Positions 9,397 through 18,609 of a DNA stretch of 64,000 nt are shown one piece after another. Within the stretch, counting starts at the first letter, position 1; each line of letters starts with the position of its first letter. A program made the translations under genes and the position numbers. This DNA is from Alteriqipengyuania lutimaris (lineage in GTDB: Bacteria; Pseudomonadota; Alphaproteobacteria; Sphingomonadales; Sphingomonadaceae), in NCBI RefSeq assembly GCF_003363135.1, contig NZ_QRBB01000001.1:1710501-1774500 (forward strand), read 5' to 3'. The notes under the pieces were generated by a model that did not search any database, was not told the DNA's origin, and worked only from the letters and a program-made list of their open reading frames with translations.

Positions 9397-9744
9397 GTGG
9401 CGATGGCGCTCATCCCTCTCCACCCCCGCTCCACGTCGGATGAACCGCGCGGCGAACGGATCGATTCCGAAGTGGCGCAGCGGATGCGCGTGGGGTTCGG
9501 AGGAATCCTGGTCGTCATCATCGCGGTGAGCATTGCGCATGTGATCACCACCCGCGCCTTGCAGAACGAGGAAACCGCGGTCCCGCAAGCCGCAGCGACG
9601 GTCGAGCCGAGCGCTTCGCCCACCACCAGCGACCCGGTGAGCGATGCGGGCGTCGTCCCCGATCTGCCCGAACAGCCCGAGGCGGAGCCGGTGCCCGAAG
9701 GACCGGTGCTGCCCGAAACGGGCGAGGGCGTGCCCCTTGAATAA
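9397..9744 (+). CDS. Hypothetical single-pass membrane protein
   Basis: Unrecognised 115-residue protein. One hydrophobic helix (about 33-51, VGFGGILVVIIAVSIAHVI) follows a charged N-terminus. The C-terminal half is Pro/Glu-rich and probably periplasmic. The start may be GTG at 9397 or ATG at 9403. It overlaps the next gene by 8 nt, so the two are likely co-translated. Confidence 0.6.
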   Translation: MAMALIPLHPRSTSDEPRGERIDSEVAQRMRVGFGGILVVIIAVSIAHVITTRALQNEETAVPQAAATVEPSASPTTSDPVSDAGVVPDLPEQPEAEPVPEGPVLPETGEGVPLE

Positions 9745-10573
9745 GCACACGCGGGCCACCGGCTTCGCGGGAATGGCGATTGCCGGCGTGATGGCCGCGC
9801 TGCTGATGGCGGGAACGCCCGGGGCGCCCGAGGCGAAAGATACCCGCTTCGGCCTGATGAGTTCGCTGCCGATCTATCGCATGCCGCAGGCCAGCGTGGC
9901 CGATGCCCTGGTGGTCGGAGGCGATGCGACCGGTGTGCACTGGCTGCGCCGGGTGGTGGAGGCGAACAACAGTCTCGACCCGGTCGACATGCTCGATCCC
10001 GCAGGCCTGGCGCGCCTCGACACGCTGCTGCTGATCCAGCCGCGGGCTCTGACCCCGGCGGAGAATGTCGCGCTGGACGACTGGGTGCGCGCGGGCGGCA
10101 AGGTGCTGCTGGTGGCGGACCCGATGCTGGTCAGCGAACCAACCTTCGCGCTGGGCGACCCGCGCAATCCGCAGGCGATCGCGGTGAGCGGGCCGATCCT
10201 CGCACGCTGGGGCCTGACGCTCGAAAGCGAGGTCGATGCGCGGCACCGGGCAGACCCAGGGATCGGTGGGGACGATCCGGGGATCGAGCGGGACGGGACG
10301 CATCGCCACGCAGACGACGAGATGCTCGATCTCGAAGGGGCCACGATCCCCGTGACCCTGGGCGGGCACTTCGCCCTGCGCGCCCCCGCGGGCGGCGCTC
10401 CGGCGGATTGCGAGCTGCGCGAAGCGCGGCTGATCGCGGTTTGCGATATCGGGGAAGGGCGCGCAGTCCTCTTGGCCGATGCGACCATGTTCGAGCGCTC
10501 TCCTGCGCCCTCCGATGCGCCCGATGCATTCTGGGCTTTGATGGGGATGGTGCGGGACGAACCGGGCGAATAG
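9737..10573 (+). CDS. DUF4350-like exported protein
   Basis: About 278 residues if started at TTG 9737, inside the end of the preceding gene. An ATG at 9773 is the alternative. A basic N-terminus and hydrophobic run (GMAIAGVMAALLMAG) suggest a signal peptide or anchor. The central part RLDTLLLIQPRALTPAENVALDDWVRAGGKVLLVADP matches the style of DUF4350/GldG-like domains, which occur with ABC-type membrane systems. No such partner is encoded nearby. The function is unknown and the family assignment is tentative. Confidence 0.55.
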   Translation: MNKHTRATGFAGMAIAGVMAALLMAGTPGAPEAKDTRFGLMSSLPIYRMPQASVADALVVGGDATGVHWLRRVVEANNSLDPVDMLDPAGLARLDTLLLIQPRALTPAENVALDDWVRAGGKVLLVADPMLVSEPTFALGDPRNPQAIAVSGPILARWGLTLESEVDARHRADPGIGGDDPGIERDGTHRHADDEMLDLEGATIPVTLGGHFALRAPAGGAPADCELREARLIAVCDIGEGRAVLLADATMFERSPAPSDAPDAFWALMGMVRDEPGE

Positions 10574-10887
10574 AGCTCGAGACGCCGGAAAAGCGACATT
10601 TTTGAATGCCAAGCATCGTCCCTCCGACGAGGATGGCTTGTATCCTGCTGTGCGGAATGACATAGGAATCCGCGAAATCTTGGGAAAAAAGCGGGAGAAC
10701 TGAAGAGATCTCCACAAAGATTCCCAAATTTCCCCTTTAATCCCCACTCATCCCGCTATAAGACGGAAGTCACATCGGACAGGAGTCGACCCGCGCGTGA
10801 ATGCCACGCGACCCGGGGTGCTTGGTGCACCGCGGCGCGGGGAGGCCTTGTCCTGAGCAATGGAGCTCACAGGGGAAGAGCGAAAAC
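10574..10887 (+). promoter_or_regulatory. mraZ/dcw leader region (no gene)
   Basis: A 314-bp non-coding stretch before the division cluster. It is locally AT-richer than its surroundings between about 10660 and 10765. It contains three GANTC words (10666-10670, 10719-10723, 10783-10787), the decameric repeat at 10721-10760 and a possible -10 hexamer TATAAG (10757-10762). From 10790 to 10880 I see only a GC-rich leader. Confidence 0.5.
10721..10760 (-). promoter_or_regulatory. Putative MraZ operator: four 10-bp-spaced direct repeats
   Basis: The plus strand reads TTCCCAAATT, TCCCCTTTAA, TCCCCACTCA, TCCCGCTATA, four decamers starting TYCC/TCCC in exact 10-bp register. On the complementary strand this is GGGA or GGGG every 10 bp. 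E. coli MraZ is known to bind TGGGN direct repeats with 5-nt spacers in its own promoter. By analogy this should be the autoregulatory site. It overlaps the proposed -10 element. Confidence 0.6.
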
Positions 10888-11385
10888 GTGTCGGAGGCGT
10901 TTCAGGGATATAGCGGTCAGGCCTTTTCGCTTCGCAGCGAAAAGGGCCGGTTCACGCTGCCGCCCGCCTTCCGCAACGCGGTGAAGCTCTCCACCGAGGA
11001 CCGCAGGCTCTGCCTGACCAAGCACGACAAGTGGGATTGCCTCGTCGGTTTCGGCACGAAGCGGGTCGAGGATTTCGAGGCGATCCTCGATCGCGAAGAG
11101 GAATCGGCCTTCAAGTTCGGACGCGATTTCGACCGCGATACCCGTGCGATCCAGCTCAACAGCTTCGAGACCATGCCGTTCGACGACAGCGGGCGTTTCA
11201 TCATGCCCGAATTCCTGCGCGACATCGGCGAGATCGACGATGCGCTGTTCTTCCAGGGCGGCGGACGCTTCTTCACGCTCTGGAACCCCGCCAAGCTCTA
11301 CGAAATGGGCCCCGAGATGGCGATGCCCAAGGCCGCCTGCCGCGCGCTGGAAAAGGACGCGCGCGAGAAGGGGAAGAAGAAGTGA
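10888..11385 (+). CDS. mraZ: Transcriptional regulator MraZ
   Basis: DNA-binding protein with two SpoVT/AbrB-like MraZ domains that form ring oligomers. It autoregulates the dcw operon. The start GTG 10888 ([12 protein letters not shown]) was chosen because it matches family N-termini and AGGGGAAGAG lies upstream. Frames starting earlier lack a recognisable N-terminus. The 165-residue length fits alphaproteobacterial MraZ. Core motifs are EKGRFTLP and [14 protein letters not shown]. The stop overlaps the rsmH start. Confidence 0.92.
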   Translation: MSEAFQGYSGQAFSLRSEKGRFTLPPAFRNAVKLSTEDRRLCLTKHDKWDCLVGFGTKRVEDFEAILDREEESAFKFGRDFDRDTRAIQLNSFETMPFDDSGRFIMPEFLRDIGEIDDALFFQGGGRFFTLWNPAKLYEMGPEMAMPKAACRALEKDAREKGKKK

Positions 11386-12335
11386 GCGGCCCGTCCCCTC
11401 ACGTCCCCGTCCTGCTCGACGAAGTGATCGTCGCGCTGAAGCCCGGGCCGGGCGACCTGATCGTCGACGGCACCTTCGGCGCGGGCGGCTATACCCGCGC
11501 GCTGCTGGATGCGGGCGCGACCGTGCACGCGTTCGACCGCGATCCCTCCGCGCTCGAGAATGCGCAAGGCTGGGCCGAACTGGCCGAAAGCCCGCCGCGC
11601 CTCGTCCTTCACCGCCGGCCCTTCGCCGAAATGGCGGATGCGCTGGGGGAGCAGGGCATCGACCAGGTGCAGGGCATCGTTCTCGACATTGGCGTATCCT
11701 CGATGCAGCTCGACCAAGCCGAGCGCGGCTTCTCCTTCGCCGGGGACGGCCCGCTCGACATGCGGATGGACCCCGACCTGCCGAGCGCGGCGGATTTCCT
11801 GAACTCCGCCGACGAAGGCGTGATCGCCGACGTGATCTACGAATATGGTGAAGAGCGGCAGTCGCGCCGGATCGCGCGCGCGATTGTCGCTGCGCGCCCG
11901 CTGGAGACGACCGGCGAACTCGCGCGGATCGTGCGCAAGGCGACCGGACACAAGCCGCACGACAAGAAGGACCCGGCGACGCGGACCTTCCAGGCGATCC
12001 GCATCCATGTGAACGGCGAGCTCGACCAGCTGCTCGAGGCGCTGGGGGCGGCGGAGCGTCTGCTCGCGCCCGGCGGGCGGCTGGTGGTCGTCTCGTTCCA
12101 CTCTCTCGAAGATCGCATCGTGAAGCGCTTCCTGCGGGACGCTTCCGGTCAGGTTGGCGGCGGCTCCCGCCATCTTCCCCTCAAGGAACTGCCGCCGACC
12201 ACATTTTCCAAGCCCGACAAGGCGGTCCGCGCGGGCGAGGCGGAGCTGGCGCGCAATCCGCGTGCGCGCTCGGCCATCCTGCGCTCTGCCACCCGCACCG
12301 ACGAACCCGCGAGAAAGGAACTGGTCCATGGTTAG
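11382..12335 (+). CDS. rsmH: 16S rRNA m4C1402 methyltransferase RsmH
   Basis: Methylates N4 of C1402 in 16S rRNA. The AdoMet-binding motif is [26 protein letters not shown] starts the fold, and [14 protein letters not shown] and [13 protein letters not shown] are diagnostic. The start GTG 11382 overlaps the mraZ TGA (GTGA), which gives 317 residues. Formerly called MraW. Confidence 0.96.
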   Translation: MSGPSPHVPVLLDEVIVALKPGPGDLIVDGTFGAGGYTRALLDAGATVHAFDRDPSALENAQGWAELAESPPRLVLHRRPFAEMADALGEQGIDQVQGIVLDIGVSSMQLDQAERGFSFAGDGPLDMRMDPDLPSAADFLNSADEGVIADVIYEYGEERQSRRIARAIVAARPLETTGELARIVRKATGHKPHDKKDPATRTFQAIRIHVNGELDQLLEALGAAERLLAPGGRLVVVSFHSLEDRIVKRFLRDASGQVGGGSRHLPLKELPPTTFSKPDKAVRAGEAELARNPRARSAILRSATRTDEPARKELVHG

Positions 12336-12798
12336 AGGCAGTCGCCTGCGGCAGATCGGCTGGGCCATCTGCATCGGCATCGTCTTCGGCGGATTCATGC
12401 TGCTGACCTTCCGGGTCAACGCGGTGAAGAGCGAGGTCGTGCGGGCCGAGCGCCTGATCGTCGACCTCGAGCGCGAGAAGCTGGCGCTGGAAACCGAATT
12501 CGAAACGCGCGCCAACCAGCAGCAGCTGGCGGACTGGAACGCGATCGAGTTCGGCTACGCGCCGCCGCGCGCCGACCAGTTCCTCGAAAGCGAACGCCAG
12601 CTGGCGAGCTTCAGCGCGCCGCGCGCGCCCGGCTCGCCCGAGCCGATCCGCTTCGCCCGCGAAATGGAAGCGAGCGATTATCCCGCGCTCGTCTCTCCGC
12701 TGGCCAACAGCGACGACGAAGCATCCGACACGGCCGAAGATGCCGATGCGTCCGCACTGAAGTCCGAAGCGCAGCTCGCGCTGGCAAGGCTCGACTGA
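12328..12798 (+). CDS. ftsL: Cell division protein FtsL-like
   Basis: Bitopic divisome protein, 156 residues. One transmembrane helix (about 9-28, [18 protein letters not shown]) is followed by a coiled-coil leucine-zipper-like segment ([22 protein letters not shown]...). Identity is assigned from the fold plan and its position between rsmH and ftsI; FtsL sequences diverge rapidly. The C-terminal 50 residues are acidic and disordered. The ATG at 12328 lies inside the end of rsmH, and the stop overlaps the ftsI start. Confidence 0.8.
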   Translation: MVRGSRLRQIGWAICIGIVFGGFMLLTFRVNAVKSEVVRAERLIVDLEREKLALETEFETRANQQQLADWNAIEFGYAPPRADQFLESERQLASFSAPRAPGSPEPIRFAREMEASDYPALVSPLANSDDEASDTAEDADASALKSEAQLALARLD

Positions 12799-14552
12799 TG
12801 GCGAGCGTCGCCATCGATTCCATGGTGGCGGCCGGCCCCTTGCGGGTGGCCAACAAGCGGCTCGAATCGCTGCTGATGGCGCGCATGCGCGCACTATTGC
12901 TGATGCCTGCCTTCGGGTTGGTTGCGGTCGTCGCGCTGCTGCGGATCGCCTCTTTCGGCGTGCTCGGCGCGCCCGATACGCCGATGTCGATGGAGCAGCG
13001 CCTGCTGCCCCCGCGCGGCGAGATCACCGATCGCAACGGCCTGCCGCTGGCACGCAATTACAATGCCTTCGCGCTGTGGTTCAATCCCAAGGCGATGAAG
13101 GACGGCGGCAGCGCGCTGGTCCGCTCGCCGGACGAGGTCGCGCATTCGCTGGCCGAAATCTTCCCCGAGCTGGACGAGGCGGACGTCGCCGCGCGGCTCG
13201 CCAGCGGCAAGGCGCAATACCTGCGCCGTCGCCTGCTGCCCGAGGAAGCCAACCGCGTGTTCGACATCGGCGAACCCGCGCTCGAACTGCCGGCGGAGAA
13301 GGACCGCTTCTACCCGCAGGGATCGATGGCCGCGCACGTGCTCGGCTACGTCAAGGACGGCGAAGGCCATCTCGGCATGGAAGCCGTGCTGCAGGACGAG
13401 CTGACCGATGCCGCCTCGCGCGGGGAGCCGACCGCGATCGCGATCGACCTGCGCGTTCAGGGCGCGCTGGAAGACGAGCTGCGCAAGGGGATGCTGTCGG
13501 TCAACGCACGCGGCGCGGCGGGCGTGATCCTCGACGTCGAGAGCGGCGAGATCGTCGCGCTGGCATCGCTGCCCGCCTTCGACCCCAACGACATTACGGC
13601 CGAAGACCTGATGGTGAGCGAGGCGCAGGCCAAGCGTGGCGAGACCCCGCGCGTGTTCAACTCCGTGACCAACCAGGTCTACGAACTGGGCTCCACCTTC
13701 AAGCCGCTGTCCTTCGCCGCCGCGATCGATGCGGGGATCATTCGCGACCTCAGCCTTCGGTACGACGCAAAGCCGGTGAAAGTCGCGGGCCGTACCCTTT
13801 CGGACAGTCACTCGCTCGGAGATACGCTCAATGTGCCCGAAGCGCTGATTCACTCCTCGAACACGGTTACCGCGCGTGTTGCCGACAAGCTCGGCGGCGA
13901 TCGCCTGCGCGACACGATGCGCGCTCTCGGCCTTGCCGAGCGGCCCTATATGGAGCTGCCCGCGCGCGGTGCGCCGATCTGGCCGGGGGAGAAGTGGTCG
14001 CGGATCACGACCATGACGGTCAGCTACGGCCACGGCATCGCGGTCACGCCGCTGCACCTCGCCAGCGCCTATGCCGCGATGGTCAACGGCGGCATCTGGC
14101 GCCCTGCGACGCTGCGCAAGGTCGAGCCGGGCACCGAGGTTGCCGGGCGGCGCGTGTTCAAGGAAGACACCAGCGCGCGCATGCGCCAGCTGCTGCGGAT
14201 GATCACGGTCTACGGCACGGGCAAGAGCGCCAATGCGCCGGGATATCGCGTCGGCGGCAAGACCGGCTCTGCCGAAAAGCCCTCGCACTCCGGCTATCGC
14301 GAGCGCCTGCTCGTCTCCACCTTCGCCGCCGCCTTCCCGATGGATCATCCGCGCTATGTCGTGGTCACCATGCTGGATGAGCCCAAGGGCACGACTGCCA
14401 GCTCGTTCCAGCGCACCGCCGCGTGGAATGCCGCGCCGATCGTCGGCAAGCTGATCCCGCGGATCGGCCCGATGCTCGACGTGCGGCCCGACCTCAGCCG
14501 CGATATCGATATCTCGGATCTGCGCCCGCTGATCCGGAGCGACATCGAATGA
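12798..14552 (+). CDS. ftsI: Peptidoglycan transpeptidase FtsI (PBP3)
   Basis: Class B penicillin-binding protein, the septal transpeptidase. The 584-residue protein has an N-terminal transmembrane segment (about 33-55) and a dimerisation domain beginning PPRGEITDRNG. The transpeptidase motifs are S299-T-F-K302, S353-S-N355 and K488-T-G490. It is translated from an ATG that overlaps the ftsL stop (TGATG). The partner is FtsW, encoded downstream in the same operon. Confidence 0.95.
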   Translation: MASVAIDSMVAAGPLRVANKRLESLLMARMRALLLMPAFGLVAVVALLRIASFGVLGAPDTPMSMEQRLLPPRGEITDRNGLPLARNYNAFALWFNPKAMKDGGSALVRSPDEVAHSLAEIFPELDEADVAARLASGKAQYLRRRLLPEEANRVFDIGEPALELPAEKDRFYPQGSMAAHVLGYVKDGEGHLGMEAVLQDELTDAASRGEPTAIAIDLRVQGALEDELRKGMLSVNARGAAGVILDVESGEIVALASLPAFDPNDITAEDLMVSEAQAKRGETPRVFNSVTNQVYELGSTFKPLSFAAAIDAGIIRDLSLRYDAKPVKVAGRTLSDSHSLGDTLNVPEALIHSSNTVTARVADKLGGDRLRDTMRALGLAERPYMELPARGAPIWPGEKWSRITTMTVSYGHGIAVTPLHLASAYAAMVNGGIWRPATLRKVEPGTEVAGRRVFKEDTSARMRQLLRMITVYGTGKSANAPGYRVGGKTGSAEKPSHSGYRERLLVSTFAAAFPMDHPRYVVVTMLDEPKGTTASSFQRTAAWNAAPIVGKLIPRIGPMLDVRPDLSRDIDISDLRPLIRSDIE

Positions 14553-16030
14553 AGCTCGACGCACTCCTCCAGGCTGCCGGGCGGACGGAGCGTGAAGGCG
14601 GCGCTTCGTCGGTGACGGGCTTCGCGATCGATCACCGCAAGGTCGCGCCGGGTACGGTCTTCGGTGCCTTCCAGGGCAGCGCAGTGAATGGCGAGGATTT
14701 CATCGAGGCGGCGATCGCGGCGGGCGCGATCGCCATCGTTGCGCGTCCCGAGGCGAAGATCGACGGCGCGCTGCATATTGCGGATGACACTCCGCGCCGC
14801 GCTTTCGCGAAGCTTGCCGCGCGCTATTTCACCCCGGCGCCCGAAACCATCGTCGCGGTCACTGGCACCAACGGCAAGACCTCCACGGTCGAGATGACCC
14901 GCCAGCTCTGGCGCATGCTGGGCGAGCGGGCGGCGAGCATCGGCACGCTGGGCGTGACCACGCCCGACGAGAGCGTGTCGACCGGGCTGACCACGCCCGA
15001 CATCGTGACCTTCCACTCGAACCTCGCCGGGCTGGCGCGCGAAGGCGTGACGCACATCGCCTACGAGGCATCGAGCCACGGGCTAGACCAGTATCGCAAC
15101 GAAGGCGCGCGCGTGATCGCCGGCGCCTTCACCAATTTCAGCCGCGACCACCTCGATTACCATGAAAGCATGGAGGCCTATTTCGAGGCCAAGATGCGGC
15201 TGTTCGACGCGGTCGTGGCGGATGACGGCACGGCGGTGATCTGGGCCGACGGCAGCGAGTGGTCCGCCAGGGCGCGCCAGCATGCGGAAAAGCGCGGGCT
15301 GTCGATTTTTACCGCCGGCCCGCAAGGCGAGGATATTCGCCTGATCGCGCAGGAGCCGTCGCAGTTGGGGCAGGCGATGGAGATCGCCCGCGGTGGCGAA
15401 CGGCGCACGGTCCGGTTGCCGCTGATCGGGGCCTATCAGGCTGCCAATGCCCTGACCGCCGCTTCGCTGGCGCTGGTCACAGGGGCGGACGAGCCGCGCC
15501 TGTGGGATGCGCTCGGCCGGTTGCAGCCGGTGCGCGGTCGGCTGGAGCGCGCGGTCATCACGCCCTCGGGCGCGCCGGTCTATGTCGATTACGCCCACAC
15601 GCCCGATGCACTTGAAGCCGCGATTTCGGCGCTGCGTCCGCATGTGAGCGGGCAGCTGGTGTGCGTCTTCGGCGCGGGCGGCGATCGCGACACCGGCAAG
15701 CGTGAAGGGATGGGCGAGGTCGCCTCGCGGCTCGCCGATGCGGTGATCGTGACCGACGACAATCCGCGCGGCGAGGACCCGGCGGCCATTCGCAGCGAGA
15801 TCATGCAGGGTGCGGGCGACAACACCCGCGAAGTGGCCGGGCGGCGCGAAGCCATCGCCGAAGCCATCCACAATATCGAGCGGGACGACATCGTCCTGAT
15901 TGCCGGCAAGGGCCACGAGGAGGGTCAGATCATCGGTTCGGGAGACAATATGCGGGTATTGCCGTTCAACGATGTGCAGGTCGCGCGCGAGGAAGCGGCG
16001 CAAAGCGCTCAGACGGAGACGGGCGCATGA
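14549..16030 (+). CDS. murE: UDP-MurNAc-L-Ala-D-Glu:meso-DAP ligase MurE
   Basis: Adds the third stem residue to the peptidoglycan precursor. The P-loop is GTNGKTST (106-113). The amino-acid specificity motif DNPR, in TDDNPRGEDP, marks the meso-diaminopimelate type. The carbamoylated-Lys region and the C-terminal GKGHEEGQ are present. Start ATG 14549 overlaps the ftsI stop, giving 493 residues. The frame continues upstream through ftsI only by chance. Confidence 0.95.
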   Translation: MKLDALLQAAGRTEREGGASSVTGFAIDHRKVAPGTVFGAFQGSAVNGEDFIEAAIAAGAIAIVARPEAKIDGALHIADDTPRRAFAKLAARYFTPAPETIVAVTGTNGKTSTVEMTRQLWRMLGERAASIGTLGVTTPDESVSTGLTTPDIVTFHSNLAGLAREGVTHIAYEASSHGLDQYRNEGARVIAGAFTNFSRDHLDYHESMEAYFEAKMRLFDAVVADDGTAVIWADGSEWSARARQHAEKRGLSIFTAGPQGEDIRLIAQEPSQLGQAMEIARGGERRTVRLPLIGAYQAANALTAASLALVTGADEPRLWDALGRLQPVRGRLERAVITPSGAPVYVDYAHTPDALEAAISALRPHVSGQLVCVFGAGGDRDTGKREGMGEVASRLADAVIVTDDNPRGEDPAAIRSEIMQGAGDNTREVAGRREAIAEAIHNIERDDIVLIAGKGHEEGQIIGSGDNMRVLPFNDVQVAREEAAQSAQTETGA

Positions 16031-17496
16031 GCGTGGTCGCTTTCGCCCATCCGAGCCTTCGCGCATGGCTGCCTGCACCGCGCGACGCGCTGTCGCTGGC
16101 TCTGTGGAACGCAGCCGAGATCGCCGAGGCGACCGGCGGTGTCGCCTCGGGCGAATTCCAGTGCGCAGGTGTCGAGATGGATAGCCGCGACGTGCGCCCG
16201 GGCGATCTCTTCATCGCATTGAAGGGCGAGGCGATGGATGGCCATCGCTTCATCGACAAGGCCTTTGCCGCAGGTGCTGCGGCCGCCATCGTCGACCGGC
16301 CGATCGACTGGCCGCATGTGCTGGTGGAAGATACGACCGCCGCACTCCACGCGCTGGCCGCTGCGGCGCGCACCCGTTCGCCGGGCAAACGCATCGCGGT
16401 GACTGGTTCGGTCGGCAAGACGGGGGTGAAGGAAGCGATCTTCACCGCGCTCGACCGTTCCAGCCGGGGCCAGGCGCACCGCTCGGTCCGCAGCTACAAC
16501 AACCATGTCGGCGTGCCGCTCAGCCTCGCGCGGATGGGCTCGCGGGCGAAGTATGGCGTGTTCGAGATGGGGATGAACCACGCGGGCGAAATCGCCCCGC
16601 TGGTCGACCATGTCCGGCCCGATGTCGCCGTCATCACCACCATCGCGCCCGCGCATATCGAGAACCTGGGCACTATCGAGGCGATTGCCGACGAGAAGGC
16701 GCAGATCTTCGTCGGACTGGAACCGGGCGGCGCGGCGGTGATCCCCGCCGACATTCCGCAGTTCGAGCAATTGCGCGCCCATGCCGAGGCTGCGGGCGCG
16801 GATGTGTTCTCCTTCGGGCGCGGGAGCCACGCGCGGGTCCGCCTGCTCGATGCAATCCCCGCTGCCAATGGCGGCGCTTCGCTCGTCACCGCGCAGATCG
16901 ACGATACGCGCCTGTGCTATTCGGTCGCCGAGCCGGGCGAGCACTGGATCGACAATTCGCTGGCCGTCATGGCGACCGTCTATGCCGTCGGCGGAGACCT
17001 CGGCGCGGCGGGCATCGCGCTGGGCGAGATGGGCGGACTGAAAGGGCGTGGCGCGCGCCACACGATCACCGCCGCCGGTGGCCGTGCGACGCTGATCGAC
17101 GAAAGCTACAACGCCAATCCCGCCTCGATGCGCGCCACGCTGGCGCAGCTTGGCCAGACCCCCGCCAGCCGCCGGATCGTGGTGCTGGGCGCGATGGGCG
17201 AGCTGGGCGAGTTCAGCGCGCGCTTCCACGAACAGCTGGCCGAACCGGTCGAGGCGGCGCAGGTCGATTTCGCGGTCCTCGTGGGCGAGGGGATGGAACC
17301 TCTCGTGCGCAAGCTGGGGACGGCGGGCATCAACGGGCTTGGCAATCCGGTGCCCTTCGCCCATTGCGCAGACCCTGCCGAAGCGATTGCCGCACTCGAG
17401 GAATTCGGCCTCAACGCGGGCGATGCGATCCTTGTGAAGGGTTCGAACTTCGTGGGTCTTGGCCGCCTGGTCGATCACTTCGTCAGTCGTGGCTGA
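16027..17496 (+). CDS. murF: UDP-MurNAc-tripeptide:D-Ala-D-Ala ligase MurF
   Basis: Completes the UDP-MurNAc-pentapeptide. The P-loop is TGSVGKTGVKEA. SYNNHVGVPLSL, GMNHAGEI and DESYNANPASM are family motifs. The 489 residues include an unusual N-terminal extension of about 25 residues (MSVVAFAHPSLRAWLPAPRD) before the usual LWNAAEIAEAT start. The ATG overlaps the murE stop (ATGA). It uses the D-Ala-D-Ala made by Ddl, encoded later in the operon. Confidence 0.95.
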   Translation: MSVVAFAHPSLRAWLPAPRDALSLALWNAAEIAEATGGVASGEFQCAGVEMDSRDVRPGDLFIALKGEAMDGHRFIDKAFAAGAAAAIVDRPIDWPHVLVEDTTAALHALAAAARTRSPGKRIAVTGSVGKTGVKEAIFTALDRSSRGQAHRSVRSYNNHVGVPLSLARMGSRAKYGVFEMGMNHAGEIAPLVDHVRPDVAVITTIAPAHIENLGTIEAIADEKAQIFVGLEPGGAAVIPADIPQFEQLRAHAEAAGADVFSFGRGSHARVRLLDAIPAANGGASLVTAQIDDTRLCYSVAEPGEHWIDNSLAVMATVYAVGGDLGAAGIALGEMGGLKGRGARHTITAAGGRATLIDESYNANPASMRATLAQLGQTPASRRIVVLGAMGELGEFSARFHEQLAEPVEAAQVDFAVLVGEGMEPLVRKLGTAGINGLGNPVPFAHCADPAEAIAALEEFGLNAGDAILVKGSNFVGLGRLVDHFVSRG

Positions 17497-17538
17497 TGGG
17501 TCAGCCGAGGTTGAGCAAGGGATCGGGACCGGCACGAA

Positions 17539-18609
17539 ATGTTCTATTTGATTGCGGAATGGCTTGAATTCGAAGGGATTTTCAATCTCTTCCGCTACCA
17601 GACGTTTCGTGCGGGTGCGGCCATTCTCACCGCCCTGTTCATCGGCCTGCTGATCGGTCCGAAGCTGATCGCGCTGCTGCGGGTGCGGCAGGGCAAGGGC
17701 CAGCCGATCCGCGAGGACGGGCCCAAGACCCACCTCGCCAAGGTCGGCACGCCGACGATGGGCGGGCTGATGATCCTCGTCGCGATGGTGCTCAGCCTGC
17801 TGCTGTGGATGGACATGTCCAGCCCCTTCGTATGGGCCTGCCTCGCCGTGACCATCGGGTTCGGCGCGATCGGCTTCATGGACGATTACGACAAGGTCAC
17901 GAAGAACAGCCATGCGGGCGTATCGGGCAAGGTACGCCTCGCGCTCGAATTCCTCGTCGCCGGGATCGCGGCCTATATCATCGTCAGCCAGATCAACACG
18001 TGGCTCTACGTGCCCTTCGTGTCCAACCAGGCGATCCCGCTCGGGCCGTTCTACTACGTCTTCGCTGCCGTGGTGATCGTGGGGGCGGGCAACGCGGTGA
18101 ACCTGACCGACGGGCTCGACGGGCTGGCGATCATGCCCGTGGTGATCGCGGCGGGCACCTTCGCGATCATCGCCTATCTCGCCGGCCGCGCGGATTTCAG
18201 CGAATATCTGGGCATTCCCTATATCGAGGGCGCGGGCGAGCTGGCGATCTTCTGCGCCTGCATCATGGGGGCGGGCCTCGCCTTCCTGTGGTTCAACGCG
18301 CCGCCCGCGAACGTCTTCATGGGCGACACCGGTTCGCTGGCTCTCGGCGGAGCGCTGGGCGCGATCGCGGTCGCCAGCCACCATGAAATCGTGCTCGCCA
18401 TCGTCGGCGGGCTGTTCGTGTTCGAGGCGCTCTCCGTCATCATCCAGGTCTTCTGGTTCAAGCGCACGGGCAAGCGCATATTCCGCATGGCGCCCGTCCA
18501 CCACCATTTCGAACAGCTCGGCTGGAGCGAGACGAAGGTCGTGATCCGCTTCTGGATCATCGCCATCGTGCTTGCCATCGTCGGGCTGAGCACGCTGAAG
18601 CTGCGGTGA
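17539..18609 (+). CDS. mraY: Phospho-MurNAc-pentapeptide transferase MraY
   Basis: Integral membrane enzyme that transfers phospho-MurNAc-pentapeptide to undecaprenyl phosphate, forming lipid I. About ten hydrophobic helices are visible. Catalytic and Mg-binding motifs are [17 protein letters not shown] and [11 protein letters not shown], and the His-rich loop is [10 protein letters not shown]. The 356-residue length is standard. It is separated from murF by 42 bp, a rare gap within this otherwise overlapping cluster. Confidence 0.96.
   Translation: MFYLIAEWLEFEGIFNLFRYQTFRAGAAILTALFIGLLIGPKLIALLRVRQGKGQPIREDGPKTHLAKVGTPTMGGLMILVAMVLSLLLWMDMSSPFVWACLAVTIGFGAIGFMDDYDKVTKNSHAGVSGKVRLALEFLVAGIAAYIIVSQINTWLYVPFVSNQAIPLGPFYYVFAAVVIVGAGNAVNLTDGLDGLAIMPVVIAAGTFAIIAYLAGRADFSEYLGIPYIEGAGELAIFCACIMGAGLAFLWFNAPPANVFMGDTGSLALGGALGAIAVASHHEIVLAIVGGLFVFEALSVIIQVFWFKRTGKRIFRMAPVHHHFEQLGWSETKVVIRFWIIAIVLAIVGLSTLKLR

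Noticed and set aside
10574..10887. Small gene in the mraZ leader
   Set aside because: No frame with start, ribosome site and plausible protein; the in-frame extension of mraZ upstream of GTG 10888 lacks family similarity.
12894..14564. 556-codon open frame antisense to ftsI
   Set aside because: Shadow of third-position GC bias; ftsI motifs on the plus strand are unambiguous.
16009..18507. 832-codon open frame antisense to murF and mraY
   Set aside because: His/Arg/Asp-rich low-information translation without a start context; it spans two well-supported genes.
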